Source: an uncultured Lachnospiraceae bacterium (GTDB lineage: Bacteria; Bacillota; Clostridia; Lachnospirales; Lachnospiraceae). From it: 58,046 nucleotides of DNA. The translations under genes were made by a program, and so were the position numbers. Below are positions 35,244 to 43,538 of the stretch, piece by piece (the stretch's first letter is position 1; each line of letters opens with the position of its first letter). Where the stretch lies: NCBI GenBank assembly GCA_947172705.1, contig CAMWCA010000017.1, positions 1-58,046 on the forward strand, read 5' to 3'. The notes below the pieces were generated by a model. It was not told the origin of the DNA. It worked only from the letters and a program-made list of their open reading frames with translations, and did not search any database.

Positions 35244-37334
35244 TTACACCTGCGCTACATCCTTCATGGAGAAGCTCATTCTGCCCATCTTGTCCTTTCC
35301 AAGGCATACCACTGTTACCTTGTCGCCCAAAGTAAGCACATCCTCTACCCGATTGATTCTCTCCTTGGCAATCTTGGAAATATGAACCATTCCCTCCTTG
35401 CCCGGGGCAAACTCAACAAAGGCGCCGAATTCCTTGATGCTTACCACGATTCCCTGGAAGATCTGTCCCTCCTGGTAATCGGTAACGATGGTCTTGATAT
35501 ATTCTACCGCCTTATCCATCATTGCCGCATCGGTACCGCACACGGATACATTGCCGTCATCGGTAATATCGATTTTCACGCCTGTGCGGGCTATGATCTC
35601 ATTGATGGTCTTGCCGCGCTGCCCCACTACATCGCCGATCTTTTCAGGATCGATCTGAATGGAAATGATCTTAGGCGCATAAGGTCCTACCTCCGGTCTG
35701 GGCGCGTCGATTGCCTTCTTCATACAGTTATCCATGATGAAAAGCCTTGCCTCGCGGCATCTTGCAATCGCCCCCTCTACAATGGGTCTTGTCAGTCCAT
35801 GGATCTTAATATCCATCTGGATCGCGGTAATACCTTCTGTGGTTCCTGTTACCTTGAAATCCATGTCCCCAAAGAAATCTTCCAATCCCTGAATATCTGT
35901 CAGCAAAACGAAATCATCGTCTGTATCGCCCGTTACCAGACCGCAGGAAATACCTGCAACCATCTTCTTGATGGGTACCCCTGCCGCCATCAGAGACATA
36001 CAGGACGCACAGGTGGACGCCATGGAGGTGGAGCCATTGGACTCAAAGGTTTCTGACACGGTACGGATGGCATAAGGGAATTCCTCCTCCGAAGGAAGTA
36101 CCGGGATCAGCGCTCTCTCAGCCAGCGCGCCATGTCCGATCTCTCTTCTTCCGGGACCTCTTGAAGGCTTTGTCTCCCCTACGGAATAAGAAGGGAAGTT
36201 ATAATGATGCATATAACGCTTGCTTACTTCATTTTCATCCAGACCGTCAATTCTCTGCTGCTCCGATAAAGGCGCCAGAGTACATACGTTACAGATCTGA
36301 GTCTGTCCACGGGTAAACATGGCGGAGCCGTGTACTCTGGGGATAATATCCACCTCAGCGGCAAGGGGACGGATCTGGGTGATCTCCCTGCCATCGGGAC
36401 GTTTGTGATCCTTTAAGATCATCTTACGCACGGTTTTCTTCTCATATTGGTAAATTGCCTCGTCAAGCAGCCCGAGCCATTCTTCGTTTTCTGCAAACGC
36501 TTCTTCCAGCTTCTCGGTGATATTTTTGATATTTTCCTCCCGAACCTGCTTCTCATCGGTGAAAACTGCCTCTTCCATTTCAGCGGGAGGCACGATCTCC
36601 TTAATGGCGGCAAAAAGCTCCTCAGGAACGGCACAACTGGTATAGGTATGTTTCTCCTTCCCTACCTCAGCCACGATCTGGTTGATGAAGGCAATGATAG
36701 TCTGATTGATCTCATGCGCCTTATAAATTGCTTCGATCATTTTCTCCTCGGGAATTTCATTTGCCCCGGCTTCGATCATGATCACCTTCTGAGAGGTAGA
36801 GGCTACCGTCAGGTTAAGGTCGCCGGTTTTCCACTGCTCCTGAGAAGGGTTCACCACCAGTTCTCCGTCCACCATGCCCATCTGGGTCATAGCGCAGGGA
36901 CCGTCAAAGGGAATATCTGAAATGCAGGTTGCAATAGCAGCCCCCAGCATCGCCGTCAGTTCAGGACGGCACTCCGGGTCTACACTCATAACCATATTGT
37001 TTAAGGTCACATCATTTCTGTAATCCTTGGGGAATAAGGGGCGCATGGGTCTGTCAATGACACGGCTTGTAAGAACCGCATTCTCAGATGCCTTTCCCTC
37101 CCTCTTGTTAAATCCTCCCGGGATTTTTCCTACTGCGTATAATTTCTCTTCATACTCTACACTCAGGGGGAAAAAGTCAATTCCCTCTCTTGGCTTGTCT
37201 GATGCGGTTGCAGTGGATAATACGGTGGTATCACCATAGTGCATGAACGCGCATCCGTTCGCCTGCTTGCCCACCCGGTTCACATCAACCGCAAGGGTAC
37301 GGCCAGCAAGTTCCATTGAAAACGTCTTGTACAT
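35244..37334 (-). CDS. pnp: Polyribonucleotide nucleotidyltransferase (PNPase)
   Basis: 696 aa. Two RNase PH-like domains (GKQANGCAFMHYGDTTVLST at the start; RPDGREITQIRPLAAEVDII opens the second) separated by a helical linker, followed by KH (IDPEKIGDVVGQRGKTINEI) and S1 (GQIFQGIVVSIKEFGAFVEF) domains. Phosphorolytic 3'-5' exoribonuclease. rpsO lies directly upstream with its terminator between, the conserved rpsO-pnp pairing. Confidence 0.97.
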   Translation of the reverse strand: MYKTFSMELAGRTLAVDVNRVGKQANGCAFMHYGDTTVLSTATASDKPREGIDFFPLSVEYEEKLYAVGKIPGGFNKREGKASENAVLTSRVIDRPMRPLFPKDYRNDVTLNNMVMSVDPECRPELTAMLGAAIATCISDIPFDGPCAMTQMGMVDGELVVNPSQEQWKTGDLNLTVASTSQKVIMIEAGANEIPEEKMIEAIYKAHEINQTIIAFINQIVAEVGKEKHTYTSCAVPEELFAAIKEIVPPAEMEEAVFTDEKQVREENIKNITEKLEEAFAENEEWLGLLDEAIYQYEKKTVRKMILKDHKRPDGREITQIRPLAAEVDIIPRVHGSAMFTRGQTQICNVCTLAPLSEQQRIDGLDENEVSKRYMHHYNFPSYSVGETKPSRGPGRREIGHGALAERALIPVLPSEEEFPYAIRTVSETFESNGSTSMASTCASCMSLMAAGVPIKKMVAGISCGLVTGDTDDDFVLLTDIQGLEDFFGDMDFKVTGTTEGITAIQMDIKIHGLTRPIVEGAIARCREARLFIMDNCMKKAIDAPRPEVGPYAPKIISIQIDPEKIGDVVGQRGKTINEIIARTGVKIDITDDGNVSVCGTDAAMMDKAVEYIKTIVTDYQEGQIFQGIVVSIKEFGAFVEFAPGKEGMVHISKIAKERINRVEDVLTLGDKVTVVCLGKDKMGRMSFSMKDVAQV

Positions 37335-37397
37335 AATCTCTCTCCTTTTCTTATCTTACCAGCCCTCCTCTTATGAGAAAGGGCTAAATGAATTTAA

Positions 37398-37443
37398 AAG
37401 GCGGAGTCCGAATCTATCGGTATGCTCCGCCTTAAAACTGCCA
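37398..37443 (-). terminator. Terminator after rpsO
   Basis: AAGGCGGAG and CTCCGCCTT form a 9-bp stem around a 28-nt internal region, followed on the minus strand by TTTTAAATTC. It should stop most rpsO transcripts before pnp; read-through would allow co-expression, as in other bacteria. Confidence 0.75.
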
Positions 37444-37446
37444 TCT

Positions 37447-37713
37447 TTACTTTCTCAGCCCCAGTTTTTCAATCAAAGCACGATATCTTTCAATATCTTT
37501 CTCTTTCAGATAATTGAGAAGACCACGTCTCTGACCAACCATCTTGAACATACCTCTTCTGGAATGATTATCCTTGGGATGCTCCTTTAAATGCTCTGTA
37601 AGCTCCTGAATTCTTGCTGATAACACTGCAATCTGTACTTCCGGTGAACCTGTATCACCTTCACATCTTGCATGTTCTTTCATAATTGCTGCTTTCTTTT
37701 CTTTGGAAATCAT
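37447..37713 (-). CDS. rpsO: Ribosomal protein uS15
   Basis: 88 aa, exact S15 length. Signature [40 protein letters not shown] and [26 protein letters not shown] precedes the ATG. A structured 90-nt leader suggests autoregulation. Confidence 0.97.
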   Translation of the reverse strand: MISKEKKAAIMKEHARCEGDTGSPEVQIAVLSARIQELTEHLKEHPKDNHSRRGMFKMVGQRRGLLNYLKEKDIERYRALIEKLGLRK

Positions 37714-37749
37714 TGTAGTTCCTCCTTCTTTTTGAAACGCCTGATGCTA

Positions 37750-37776
37750 AGAACCGGTCGGAGTGTCCAGGGTTCT
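37750..37776 (-). promoter_or_regulatory. Structured leader of rpsO (S15 autoregulation candidate)
   Basis: AGAACC and GGTTCT pair around a 15-nt G/C-containing segment in the 5' untranslated region, about 35 nt ahead of the start codon. S15 mRNAs in several phyla carry leader structures that bind S15; this element has no exact match known to me, so the assignment rests on position and structure. Confidence 0.4.
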
Positions 37777-37804
37777 GAGCAACGGTTAAAATTCATACTT
37801 AAAA

Positions 37805-37833
37805 ATAATAGCATAGATTGGGGCACATGTAAA
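37805..37833 (-). promoter_or_regulatory. rpsO promoter
   Basis: On the minus strand TTTACA (37833-37828) and TATTAT (37810-37805) are 17 bp apart. It lies immediately past the stop of the upstream lipoprotein gene and yields a leader of about 85 nt. Confidence 0.75.
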
Positions 37834-37840
37834 GAACTAT

Positions 37841-39334
37841 TTACAGAAGCTTTACCATGCTGGGGATCGCATAATTCAGATTATGGTCAATATACAATAT
37901 GTATGCCGGTTTGCTGCCCGTATCCCCTTCTTCATAAATATAGTAATATTCAACATGACCGTGGGTAATATACCCCGTCTCAAAAACAATCCTTTCCTGT
38001 TCGTCATAATAACTGTCGCAGGTTTGCAGGGTTGTGCCAAACACCTGACCATTGTGATCATAATCCCTGCAATACAGCGTGCCGTCCTCACGGTAAATGT
38101 AATTTATTTCCACCATCCTTTGCTGCTGATCTTCTATGGACCAGTCATCGATTTTTCCAGTGGAGATAAAATAATCAGGCCGCCCCTGGTCCGTATACTC
38201 TATGCTTTCCTCATAATCTTCCACCCATTCCGAACCATCTCTCCCGTCCACCGTCTTCGTCACAAAAAGATCCGGTGTTTCCCAAATGGCTTCCGGTATC
38301 TCGCACACTGTAAACCCTTTCATATATACAACTTTTTCCAACTGACTGTTAAACCGATAGGTATAGGCGATCCCGCAGACATTTTCCGCCGATGCGTCCC
38401 CATATAGTTCCAGCTGCAAATTTCCATAAGGGTCAAAATATTGGAAAAAGGGTTCGCTGCCCCAGAGTCCAAAGGCTTCCAGAAATGCCTGCATGCTCTC
38501 ATATTCCGCCGCATGCCCGTCATTTCCAAAAACGTAATTCTGTACATCCTCGAAGCTGCTTATCCCTTGTTCTCTTGTCTGTTCTTCAGGGAATTCTTCA
38601 CTTATCCAGACATCCATCCTGGGGTCTTCCTGCCAATCCCCTAAAAAACTTAAATTATTCCATAAAAGCAGGTCAAAATATTCCTGATTTACCGGGTTCC
38701 CGTCCCCGTCCAGCCGCACGATTCCCTCAAACAGGTTTTGCCCCTCCAGATGATCCCTGAGCGTCAATCTTCCGGTATCTCTTTGAAGCGTGGCGCTTCT
38801 TGCCATTTCGGTTCTGCCTTCTGTCTCATTTAAAAGATAGATCCGCCGTTCCAGGACTTCCTTATCTTCCGTTACGGTAAGCATTGCCGTTCCCCGCGCT
38901 TCCTCATATTCGGGTATCTCAATGGCTTCCGGCAGGAAGCGCCCGTCCTTCCAGATAAATAAAAGACCGGCAGGAAATATCTCCAGGTTATTCCATGTGC
39001 CATAAGCTATCCCGTCAAAGGAGAACCTGATCGGCTCTGTAAGCTTTCCGCAAGGGATCTGCTGCAATACTTCCCCCTTTCCGTCATAAAGCATCAGTTC
39101 GTATTCCTCCGGAACATCCGGCAGCTTTGCCAAAGTAAGCTCATATTCCTCTGAATCATAAAAGGGAAAATCGATCCGAATCTCCTCCCTCTCCTTTGCC
39201 GCCACCAATGCAGTCGGTGTGGGAGATGGTGTTTCCGCTTCTCTCCCTGCACATCCAACGAGAGAAAAAACTGCCATGAATAATGCAATTCCAGTAACAA
39301 TTCTTTTGCTCCGTAAGTTTTTGCCATATTGCAT
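37841..39334 (-). CDS. Lipoprotein of unknown function
   Basis: 497 aa. The signal peptide ends in a lipobox (FSLVGCAGRE). The mature part begins with a Pro/Thr-rich spacer (TPSPTPTAL), then a largely beta domain rich in aromatic and acidic residues. The second half contains several short Tyr/Asp strand patterns (YDQ/YDHNGQVF, YIYREDGTLYCRDYDHN, GHVEYYYIYEEGD) reminiscent of RHS/YD-type or beta-propeller strands, but no family is recognised. No partner gene is evident; rpsO follows with its own promoter. Confidence 0.7.
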   Translation of the reverse strand: MQYGKNLRSKRIVTGIALFMAVFSLVGCAGREAETPSPTPTALVAAKEREEIRIDFPFYDSEEYELTLAKLPDVPEEYELMLYDGKGEVLQQIPCGKLTEPIRFSFDGIAYGTWNNLEIFPAGLLFIWKDGRFLPEAIEIPEYEEARGTAMLTVTEDKEVLERRIYLLNETEGRTEMARSATLQRDTGRLTLRDHLEGQNLFEGIVRLDGDGNPVNQEYFDLLLWNNLSFLGDWQEDPRMDVWISEEFPEEQTREQGISSFEDVQNYVFGNDGHAAEYESMQAFLEAFGLWGSEPFFQYFDPYGNLQLELYGDASAENVCGIAYTYRFNSQLEKVVYMKGFTVCEIPEAIWETPDLFVTKTVDGRDGSEWVEDYEESIEYTDQGRPDYFISTGKIDDWSIEDQQQRMVEINYIYREDGTLYCRDYDHNGQVFGTTLQTCDSYYDEQERIVFETGYITHGHVEYYYIYEEGDTGSKPAYILYIDHNLNYAIPSMVKLL

Positions 39335-39465
39335 ATTGAAGTCTTACCTTTCACTCTTCATGAATTCATCCGCTTTCAAAACTCAAATTATTTTCATTTT
39401 TTAAAGACACGCGTCCTTTCCATCTCTTGTAATTTTATCATCCTGCCATTTTCTCTGCAATAAAG

Positions 39466-39517
39466 AAAACAGGGTTACATTTCACGCAGCGTAGATGCGA
39501 AATGTAACAAAACAGGG
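39466..39517. repeat. Inverted repeat flanked by direct AAAACAGGG copies
   Basis: GTTACATTTC (39474-39483) and GAAATGTAAC (39499-39508) form a perfect 10-bp dyad with a 15-nt centre; AAAACAGGG occurs on both sides, at 39466-39474 and 39509-39517. Located between the divergent lipoprotein and degV genes. This could be an operator, or a very small insertion with target duplication. Confidence 0.6.
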
Positions 39518-39630
39518 AATTGCTTTTCTTCTCAAGACGTAGTATCCTATACTATATATCATCGTAACAGCACCTATACTGTTTCAAATTGCGATACAAC
39601 AAAAGAAAAGTGAAAGAAGGTTTCTCGATT

Positions 39631-40548
39631 ATGAATGAAGCATTCCACATTATCAGCGACGGCTCCTGTGATCTTCCTGTAAAATTAACAGAGGAAAAAA
39701 ACATCACAGTGGTCCCTTTTTATGTGTCCTTTGATGACAAACATTATTTGAAAGAAAATGTAGAAATCGATATCAGAGATTTTTATCAGCAGATGGTTGA
39801 CCAAAAAGGCGTGTATCCCAAATCCTCCATGCCTTCCATCCATGACTATGAAGAGGCATTTCTGCCCTTTGCCCGGGCAGGAATGCCTGTGATCTGTATC
39901 TGTATTACCACCAAATTCAGCGGTTCCATGCAATCCGCCTTGAATGCCCGCGCCCTTGTTCTGGAAAACTATCCACAGGCTGAGATCACCGTTATTGACG
40001 CCACCATCAACACTGTTCTTCAGGGACAGTATGTGCTGGAGGCTGCCGCCTTACGGGACAGCGGTATGAGTTATGAGGATGCCGTCTCCCGTCTGGAGGA
40101 GATCAAGAGCACCGGAAGAATTTTCTTTACCGTAGGCAATATGGAATACCTGAAGCACGGGGGACGCATCGGAAAGGTGGCGGCTCTTGCCGGCGGGGTT
40201 CTGGATATCCGACCTGTTATCACCTTAAAGCAGGGTGAAATCTTTCCTTCCGGTATCGGCAGGGGACGCAGACGCTCCACCCAGAAGGCATTGGAGCTTC
40301 TGTTAGAATACCTGAAGGAAAGCCATCTGGGAATTGAATGCTATAGCCTTGCTGTAGGATACGGTTATGACTACGAAGAAGGCGTTTCCTTCCGGGATCA
40401 CGCTCTGTCCGTTCTTCGTGAAAAGGGATACGCCCTGGATGAGATCCCTGTGTACCAGATTGGCGCCACCATCGGCGTACACACAGGACCTTATCCTCTG
40501 GGCTTTGGCATCATCGAAAAGGGAATTCATGAAAAAACAGTATGCTGA
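39631..40548 (+). CDS. DegV family fatty-acid-binding protein
   Basis: 305 aa. Starts with FHIISDGSCDLPVKLTEEKN; the fatty-acid pocket motifs YPKSSMPSIHDYEEAF, ICITTKFSGSMQSA and GGRIGKVAALAGGVLDIRPV are typical. In Firmicutes DegV/FakB-type proteins hand exogenous fatty acids to the kinase FakA for phospholipid synthesis; no fakA gene is nearby. Start chosen at 39631 from AGAAGG ten nt upstream; an earlier in-frame ATG adds a basic stretch not seen in the family. Its 3' end overlaps the convergent gene by 22 bp. Confidence 0.9.
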   Translation: MNEAFHIISDGSCDLPVKLTEEKNITVVPFYVSFDDKHYLKENVEIDIRDFYQQMVDQKGVYPKSSMPSIHDYEEAFLPFARAGMPVICICITTKFSGSMQSALNARALVLENYPQAEITVIDATINTVLQGQYVLEAAALRDSGMSYEDAVSRLEEIKSTGRIFFTVGNMEYLKHGGRIGKVAALAGGVLDIRPVITLKQGEIFPSGIGRGRRRSTQKALELLLEYLKESHLGIECYSLAVGYGYDYEEGVSFRDHALSVLREKGYALDEIPVYQIGATIGVHTGPYPLGFGIIEKGIHEKTVC

Positions 40549-41054
40549 CGCCTGTAGGTATCATTATCCTTCTGACTTAATTCCTGCTCTACCTGCGCCA
40601 GTTTTTTCTCCAGCTTCCGGGTCTTCTCTTCATCCCCGGAAGCTGCCTGGATCTGTTGCTCCAGTTCCTGTTTTTTCTCCTTTAATTTTCTGATTTCTCT
40701 TTCAACCGCATCGGTATTTCCCACACAAGTCTCAGGCTTTTCCCCATTGCTCCCGCCTGCTTTCGGTTCTTCTTTTTCGCCCCCGCGTGCCGCCTTCCTG
40801 GGATCATCAAAAAAGATTCTCCGGCTGCCGTTTTCATCCTGCTCTACCCGGTACAGCCCGGTAGGCGCTTTTCCAGATTTCTCGCTGCTGATATATTCAT
40901 CCTGAGGTTCAAAAGGTTTATCAGCATTTTTTACCTCTGCCTCTTTGCCTGCCTCCTTTTCTTTTTCCGCCCTCTCTGCTGCCTGCTTTTCCATCACCCT
41001 TTCTGCGTAATCGGTTCTGGAATGATCATAATTGCCATGAATCTGCATTGCCAT
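40527..41054 (-). CDS. Uncharacterised coiled-coil protein, LytTR-site target
   Basis: 175 aa, highly charged and without signal peptide or membrane segment. The N-terminus (MAMQIHGNYDHSRTDYAERV) precedes an Ala/Glu/Lys-rich helix, a middle section (GLYRVEQDENGSRRIFFDDP) and a C-terminal coiled coil (about 125-165: IRKLKEKKQELEQQI, EKKLAQVEQELSQ). GAAGGAGG precedes the ATG. No function is recognised. Upstream lie two direct repeats matching those ahead of the neighbouring LytTR regulator, so it is probably that regulator's target. The 3' end overlaps degV by 22 bp. Confidence 0.75.
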   Translation of the reverse strand: MAMQIHGNYDHSRTDYAERVMEKQAAERAEKEKEAGKEAEVKNADKPFEPQDEYISSEKSGKAPTGLYRVEQDENGSRRIFFDDPRKAARGGEKEEPKAGGSNGEKPETCVGNTDAVEREIRKLKEKKQELEQQIQAASGDEEKTRKLEKKLAQVEQELSQKDNDTYRRQHTVFS

Positions 41055-41149
41055 AAGTATGTCCTCCTTCAATCTGATGTTTTCAACTGCCTATACAGAC
41101 AGCTTCTTTTTTCTTTTTCGACTGTAGAAAGAAAAGGTTTCACCCATTT

Positions 41150-41181
41150 GCCGTGGGATGTCTTCTGGATGCCGTGGGATG
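41150..41181. promoter_or_regulatory. Paired direct repeats upstream of the coiled-coil gene (LytTR site)
   Basis: GCCGTGGGATG occurs at 41150-41160 and again at 41171-41181, a 21-bp period. LytTR-domain regulators such as AgrA bind pairs of roughly 9-bp direct repeats about 12 bp apart, which gives the same two-turn period. The pair is about 96 bp upstream of the start codon at 41054. Confidence 0.7.
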
Positions 41182-41214
41182 ATCAACAGCACATTTTGCG
41201 CTATATAAAAACGT

Positions 41215-41919
41215 TTACAGGTTCTTCATATACTGCAAAACAACACCGGAAAACTCCCTGCTCCGCAGCCGTGACACAGGAATTTCCCTGCCGTTATCCA
41301 TGTATGCAGTCCCATTCTTGTAGCCTTTTAAATGCTTCAAATTGATAAGATAGCTTCTGTGACACCGAAAAAAGCTATCCCCCAGTTTTGTTTCCAGCTT
41401 TTCGATCCGCTCATAATAATCGATTACTTCCGATGAAACCAGATTCAGATATACTTTCCGGTCTATGATCTCGCAAAAAACGATCTCGTCTTTTGGAATA
41501 ATGCGCCCCTCATATCCTTTCTGTACAAGCAGGCTGTCTTCACTTGCCCTGTGCATGGAAGCAAAAAGGCGCTCCATTGTTTTCTCAAACTGTGCTTCCT
41601 CCACCGGTTTGACCAGATAATCGTATGCCTGCACCTCAAAAGACTGAAAGACCATGTCTTTCAGCACCGTAATAAAGATTAAAAAACCCCGGAAATTATC
41701 CTCCCGGAGCTTCCTTGCCGTTTCCATGCCGTCCATATCCTTCATCTGGATATCCAAAAACAGGATATCGATCTGCTTATGGTAGCTCAGCAGTTCTTTA
41801 CCGCTGGAAAACGACCGTATGCTTACCTCCCTGTTCTTTTTTTGAAAAAAAGCAGACACCATTTTCCTTATATGATCGGACATATATCTTTCATCATCAC
41901 AGATTGCAATATAGATCAA
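41215..41919 (-). CDS. LytTR-family response regulator (orphan)
   Basis: 234 aa. The receiver (1-120) has the acidic cluster AICDDERYM, phospho-acceptor FLDIQMKDMDGMETA, Thr in IFITVLKDMVFQSFEVQ and Lys in YLVKPVEE. The LytTR domain (135-234) has DEIVFCEIIDRKVYLNLVSS and FFRCHRSYLINLKHLKGYKN. The TTG at 41919 has a perfect AAAGGAGGTG upstream, and it starts the receiver exactly; longer ATG frames add unrelated residues. No histidine kinase gene lies nearby. Promoter and repeat sites upstream imply autoregulation. Confidence 0.9.
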   Translation of the reverse strand: MIYIAICDDERYMSDHIRKMVSAFFQKKNREVSIRSFSSGKELLSYHKQIDILFLDIQMKDMDGMETARKLREDNFRGFLIFITVLKDMVFQSFEVQAYDYLVKPVEEAQFEKTMERLFASMHRASEDSLLVQKGYEGRIIPKDEIVFCEIIDRKVYLNLVSSEVIDYYERIEKLETKLGDSFFRCHRSYLINLKHLKGYKNGTAYMDNGREIPVSRLRSREFSGVVLQYMKNL

Positions 41920-41945
41920 GGCGCACCTCCTTTCGGTAAATAATA

Positions 41946-41974
41946 ATTGTAACCTGCCCGAGGCATCAATACAA
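41946..41974 (-). promoter_or_regulatory. Promoter of the orphan LytTR regulator
   Basis: On the minus strand TTGTAT (41974-41969) and TACAAT (41951-41946) are 17 bp apart. The proximal direct repeat of the LytTR site ends about 7 bp upstream of the -35, a position suited to activation. Confidence 0.7.
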
Positions 41975-41981
41975 CTTAATT

Positions 41982-42013
41982 GCCGTGAAATACATTCTGG
42001 ATGCCGTGGAATG
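41982..42013. promoter_or_regulatory. Paired direct repeats upstream of the LytTR regulator gene
   Basis: GCCGTGAAAT (41982-41991) and GCCGTGGAATG (42003-42013) repeat with a 21-bp period; the eight bases before the second copy (TTCTGGAT) are identical to those at the other site. Same orientation and spacing as 41150-41181. Confidence 0.7.
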
Positions 42014-42055
42014 CCGCATGAAAATATACCCGCCTTTCGCTCGCATGCTTTTCGA

Positions 42056-42688
42056 TCACGTGATATCCCGTTTCTGGTATACCTTTGCCGCAATCCAATA
42101 AGAAATAAAAAACCAGATAATAGAAATTACAAGCACCAGATTGAAAGCCAAAAGAATGTTTTCTTTCACGGGGAATACCAAATTTGTAAGAAGCACCAGC
42201 CCGGCTATTATTCCTGTTGACGCCATAAAAGACATCATAAAGACAATCTGTGATTTTTCCGGGTCGAACAGATAAGCGCATGGCAGACTGATACCGCCTG
42301 CCAGCAGGGTAGTGCTTATCCCAATAGAGCCATACAGGCACAATGAGCGAAGGGTTACGTCTACACCGAAGCAAGCAAGGACACCGCAGGGGATCAACGC
42401 TGTAAGCATTCCCAACAGGGCAAGCAGAATATAAAACAAAAACTTCTCGCCAATAATCTGGCTTCTCGATATCGGCATGGTAATGATATTTTTATTCCAT
42501 TTGGAAGCCCCGTCACTGGTAATACTGATAAATACGGCTGTGGTGGAGACAACCGGGGCTAAAACCAAAAGGGCGCTGGTTTCAAGTAAAAAGGATAAAC
42601 CAAATCCCAAAACCATTAGGCTGACTATGGTCACCAGAATATTGCTTCTGGCAATATAAAGATCCTTCACTAAAACACCTTTCATCAC
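42056..42688 (-). CDS. ABC-2 type transporter permease
   Basis: 210 aa with six predicted transmembrane segments (for example ILVTIVSLMVLGFGLSFLL; IVFMMSFMASTGIIAGLVLL) and the cytoplasmic SDGASKWNKNIITMPISRSQ loop found in small ABC-2 permeases of the YvfS/BcrB kind. Its start overlaps the ATPase gene stop by four bases. With the GntR regulator it forms a ytr/bcr-like unit, a type often linked to cell-wall-active antibiotic stress. Confidence 0.88.
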   Translation of the reverse strand: MMKGVLVKDLYIARSNILVTIVSLMVLGFGLSFLLETSALLVLAPVVSTTAVFISITSDGASKWNKNIITMPISRSQIIGEKFLFYILLALLGMLTALIPCGVLACFGVDVTLRSLCLYGSIGISTTLLAGGISLPCAYLFDPEKSQIVFMMSFMASTGIIAGLVLLTNLVFPVKENILLAFNLVLVISIIWFFISYWIAAKVYQKRDIT

Positions 42689-43536
42689 TTTTCCCCCTTT
42701 ACATAAAGCAGCATGATTTCATCAATTGAGGCTGGGACGACCATTGCTTTCGGATATTTTTTCTGTATCCCCTCCCGGTCTGAAATCAAGATCTGCCATC
42801 CATAGTCCATTTTACGGTACGCAATAATATCGGATCGATCCAGCGCGTCAAATTGTGCTGCGCCGCACTTAAGGATACCGTACTGCTCGATCAGTTCATC
42901 TTTCGGCTTGGAAAAAACCACTTTTCCTTCATGGATAAATACAATATAATCAGCAATTTTCTCCAAATCACTGGTAATGTGGGAAGATACCAGTATGGAA
43001 TGCTCTTCGTCCTGCACGAAATCCAAAAGCATATCCAGAATATCATCCCGGATCACCGGGTCTAAACCGCTGGTAGCCTCATCCAGAATCAACAGTCTAG
43101 AATGATGGGAAAATGCAGCGGAGATGGCAAGCTTCATTTTCATTCCTTTTGAAAACTGTTTGATCGGCTTCTCAGAGGGCAGTGAAAACTGTTTCAACAA
43201 ACTAAAATACGTCTGTTCGTCCCAGGTTCTGTAAATGTTTTTCATAACCCGGTTCAGCTTCCGGGGAGAAAGGATTTCAGGGTAATTGCTGCCATCGAAC
43301 ACCACGCCGATCTGTTCTTTGATATCCCCGTCCAGCTCTTCCCTCCCTAAAATCGAAACAACGCCGTCTTCCTTTTGAATCAACCCCAAAGCGGCATTGA
43401 TCGTTGTGCTTTTTCCCGCGCCGTTTTCTCCGATCAGCCCCACAATGGAGCCGCTGGGAACGGTAAATGAAACGTGATCCAAATGAAAATCCTCATAAGT
43501 TTTAGTAAGCCCTGATACCGCCAAAGCATTGGTCAT
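42685..43536 (-). CDS. ABC transporter ATP-binding protein
   Basis: 283 aa. Walker A GLIGENGAGKSTTINAALGL, signature FSKGMKMKLAISAAFSHHSR and Walker B LLILDEATSGLDP with SSHITSDLEKIADYIVFIHE. The signature reads FSKGM rather than LSGGQ, as in YtrB/EcfA-like exporters. Drives the ABC-2 permease next to it. Two bases separate it from the GntR gene upstream. Confidence 0.93.
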   Translation of the reverse strand: MTNALAVSGLTKTYEDFHLDHVSFTVPSGSIVGLIGENGAGKSTTINAALGLIQKEDGVVSILGREELDGDIKEQIGVVFDGSNYPEILSPRKLNRVMKNIYRTWDEQTYFSLLKQFSLPSEKPIKQFSKGMKMKLAISAAFSHHSRLLILDEATSGLDPVIRDDILDMLLDFVQDEEHSILVSSHITSDLEKIADYIVFIHEGKVVFSKPKDELIEQYGILKCGAAQFDALDRSDIIAYRKMDYGWQILISDREGIQKKYPKAMVVPASIDEIMLLYVKGEK

Positions 43537-43538
43537 CG

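Noticed and set aside
41920..42093. Longer ATG start for the orphan LytTR regulator
   Set aside because: The extra 58 residues translate the promoter and repeat sites, and the TTG behind AAAGGAGGTG starts the receiver domain exactly.
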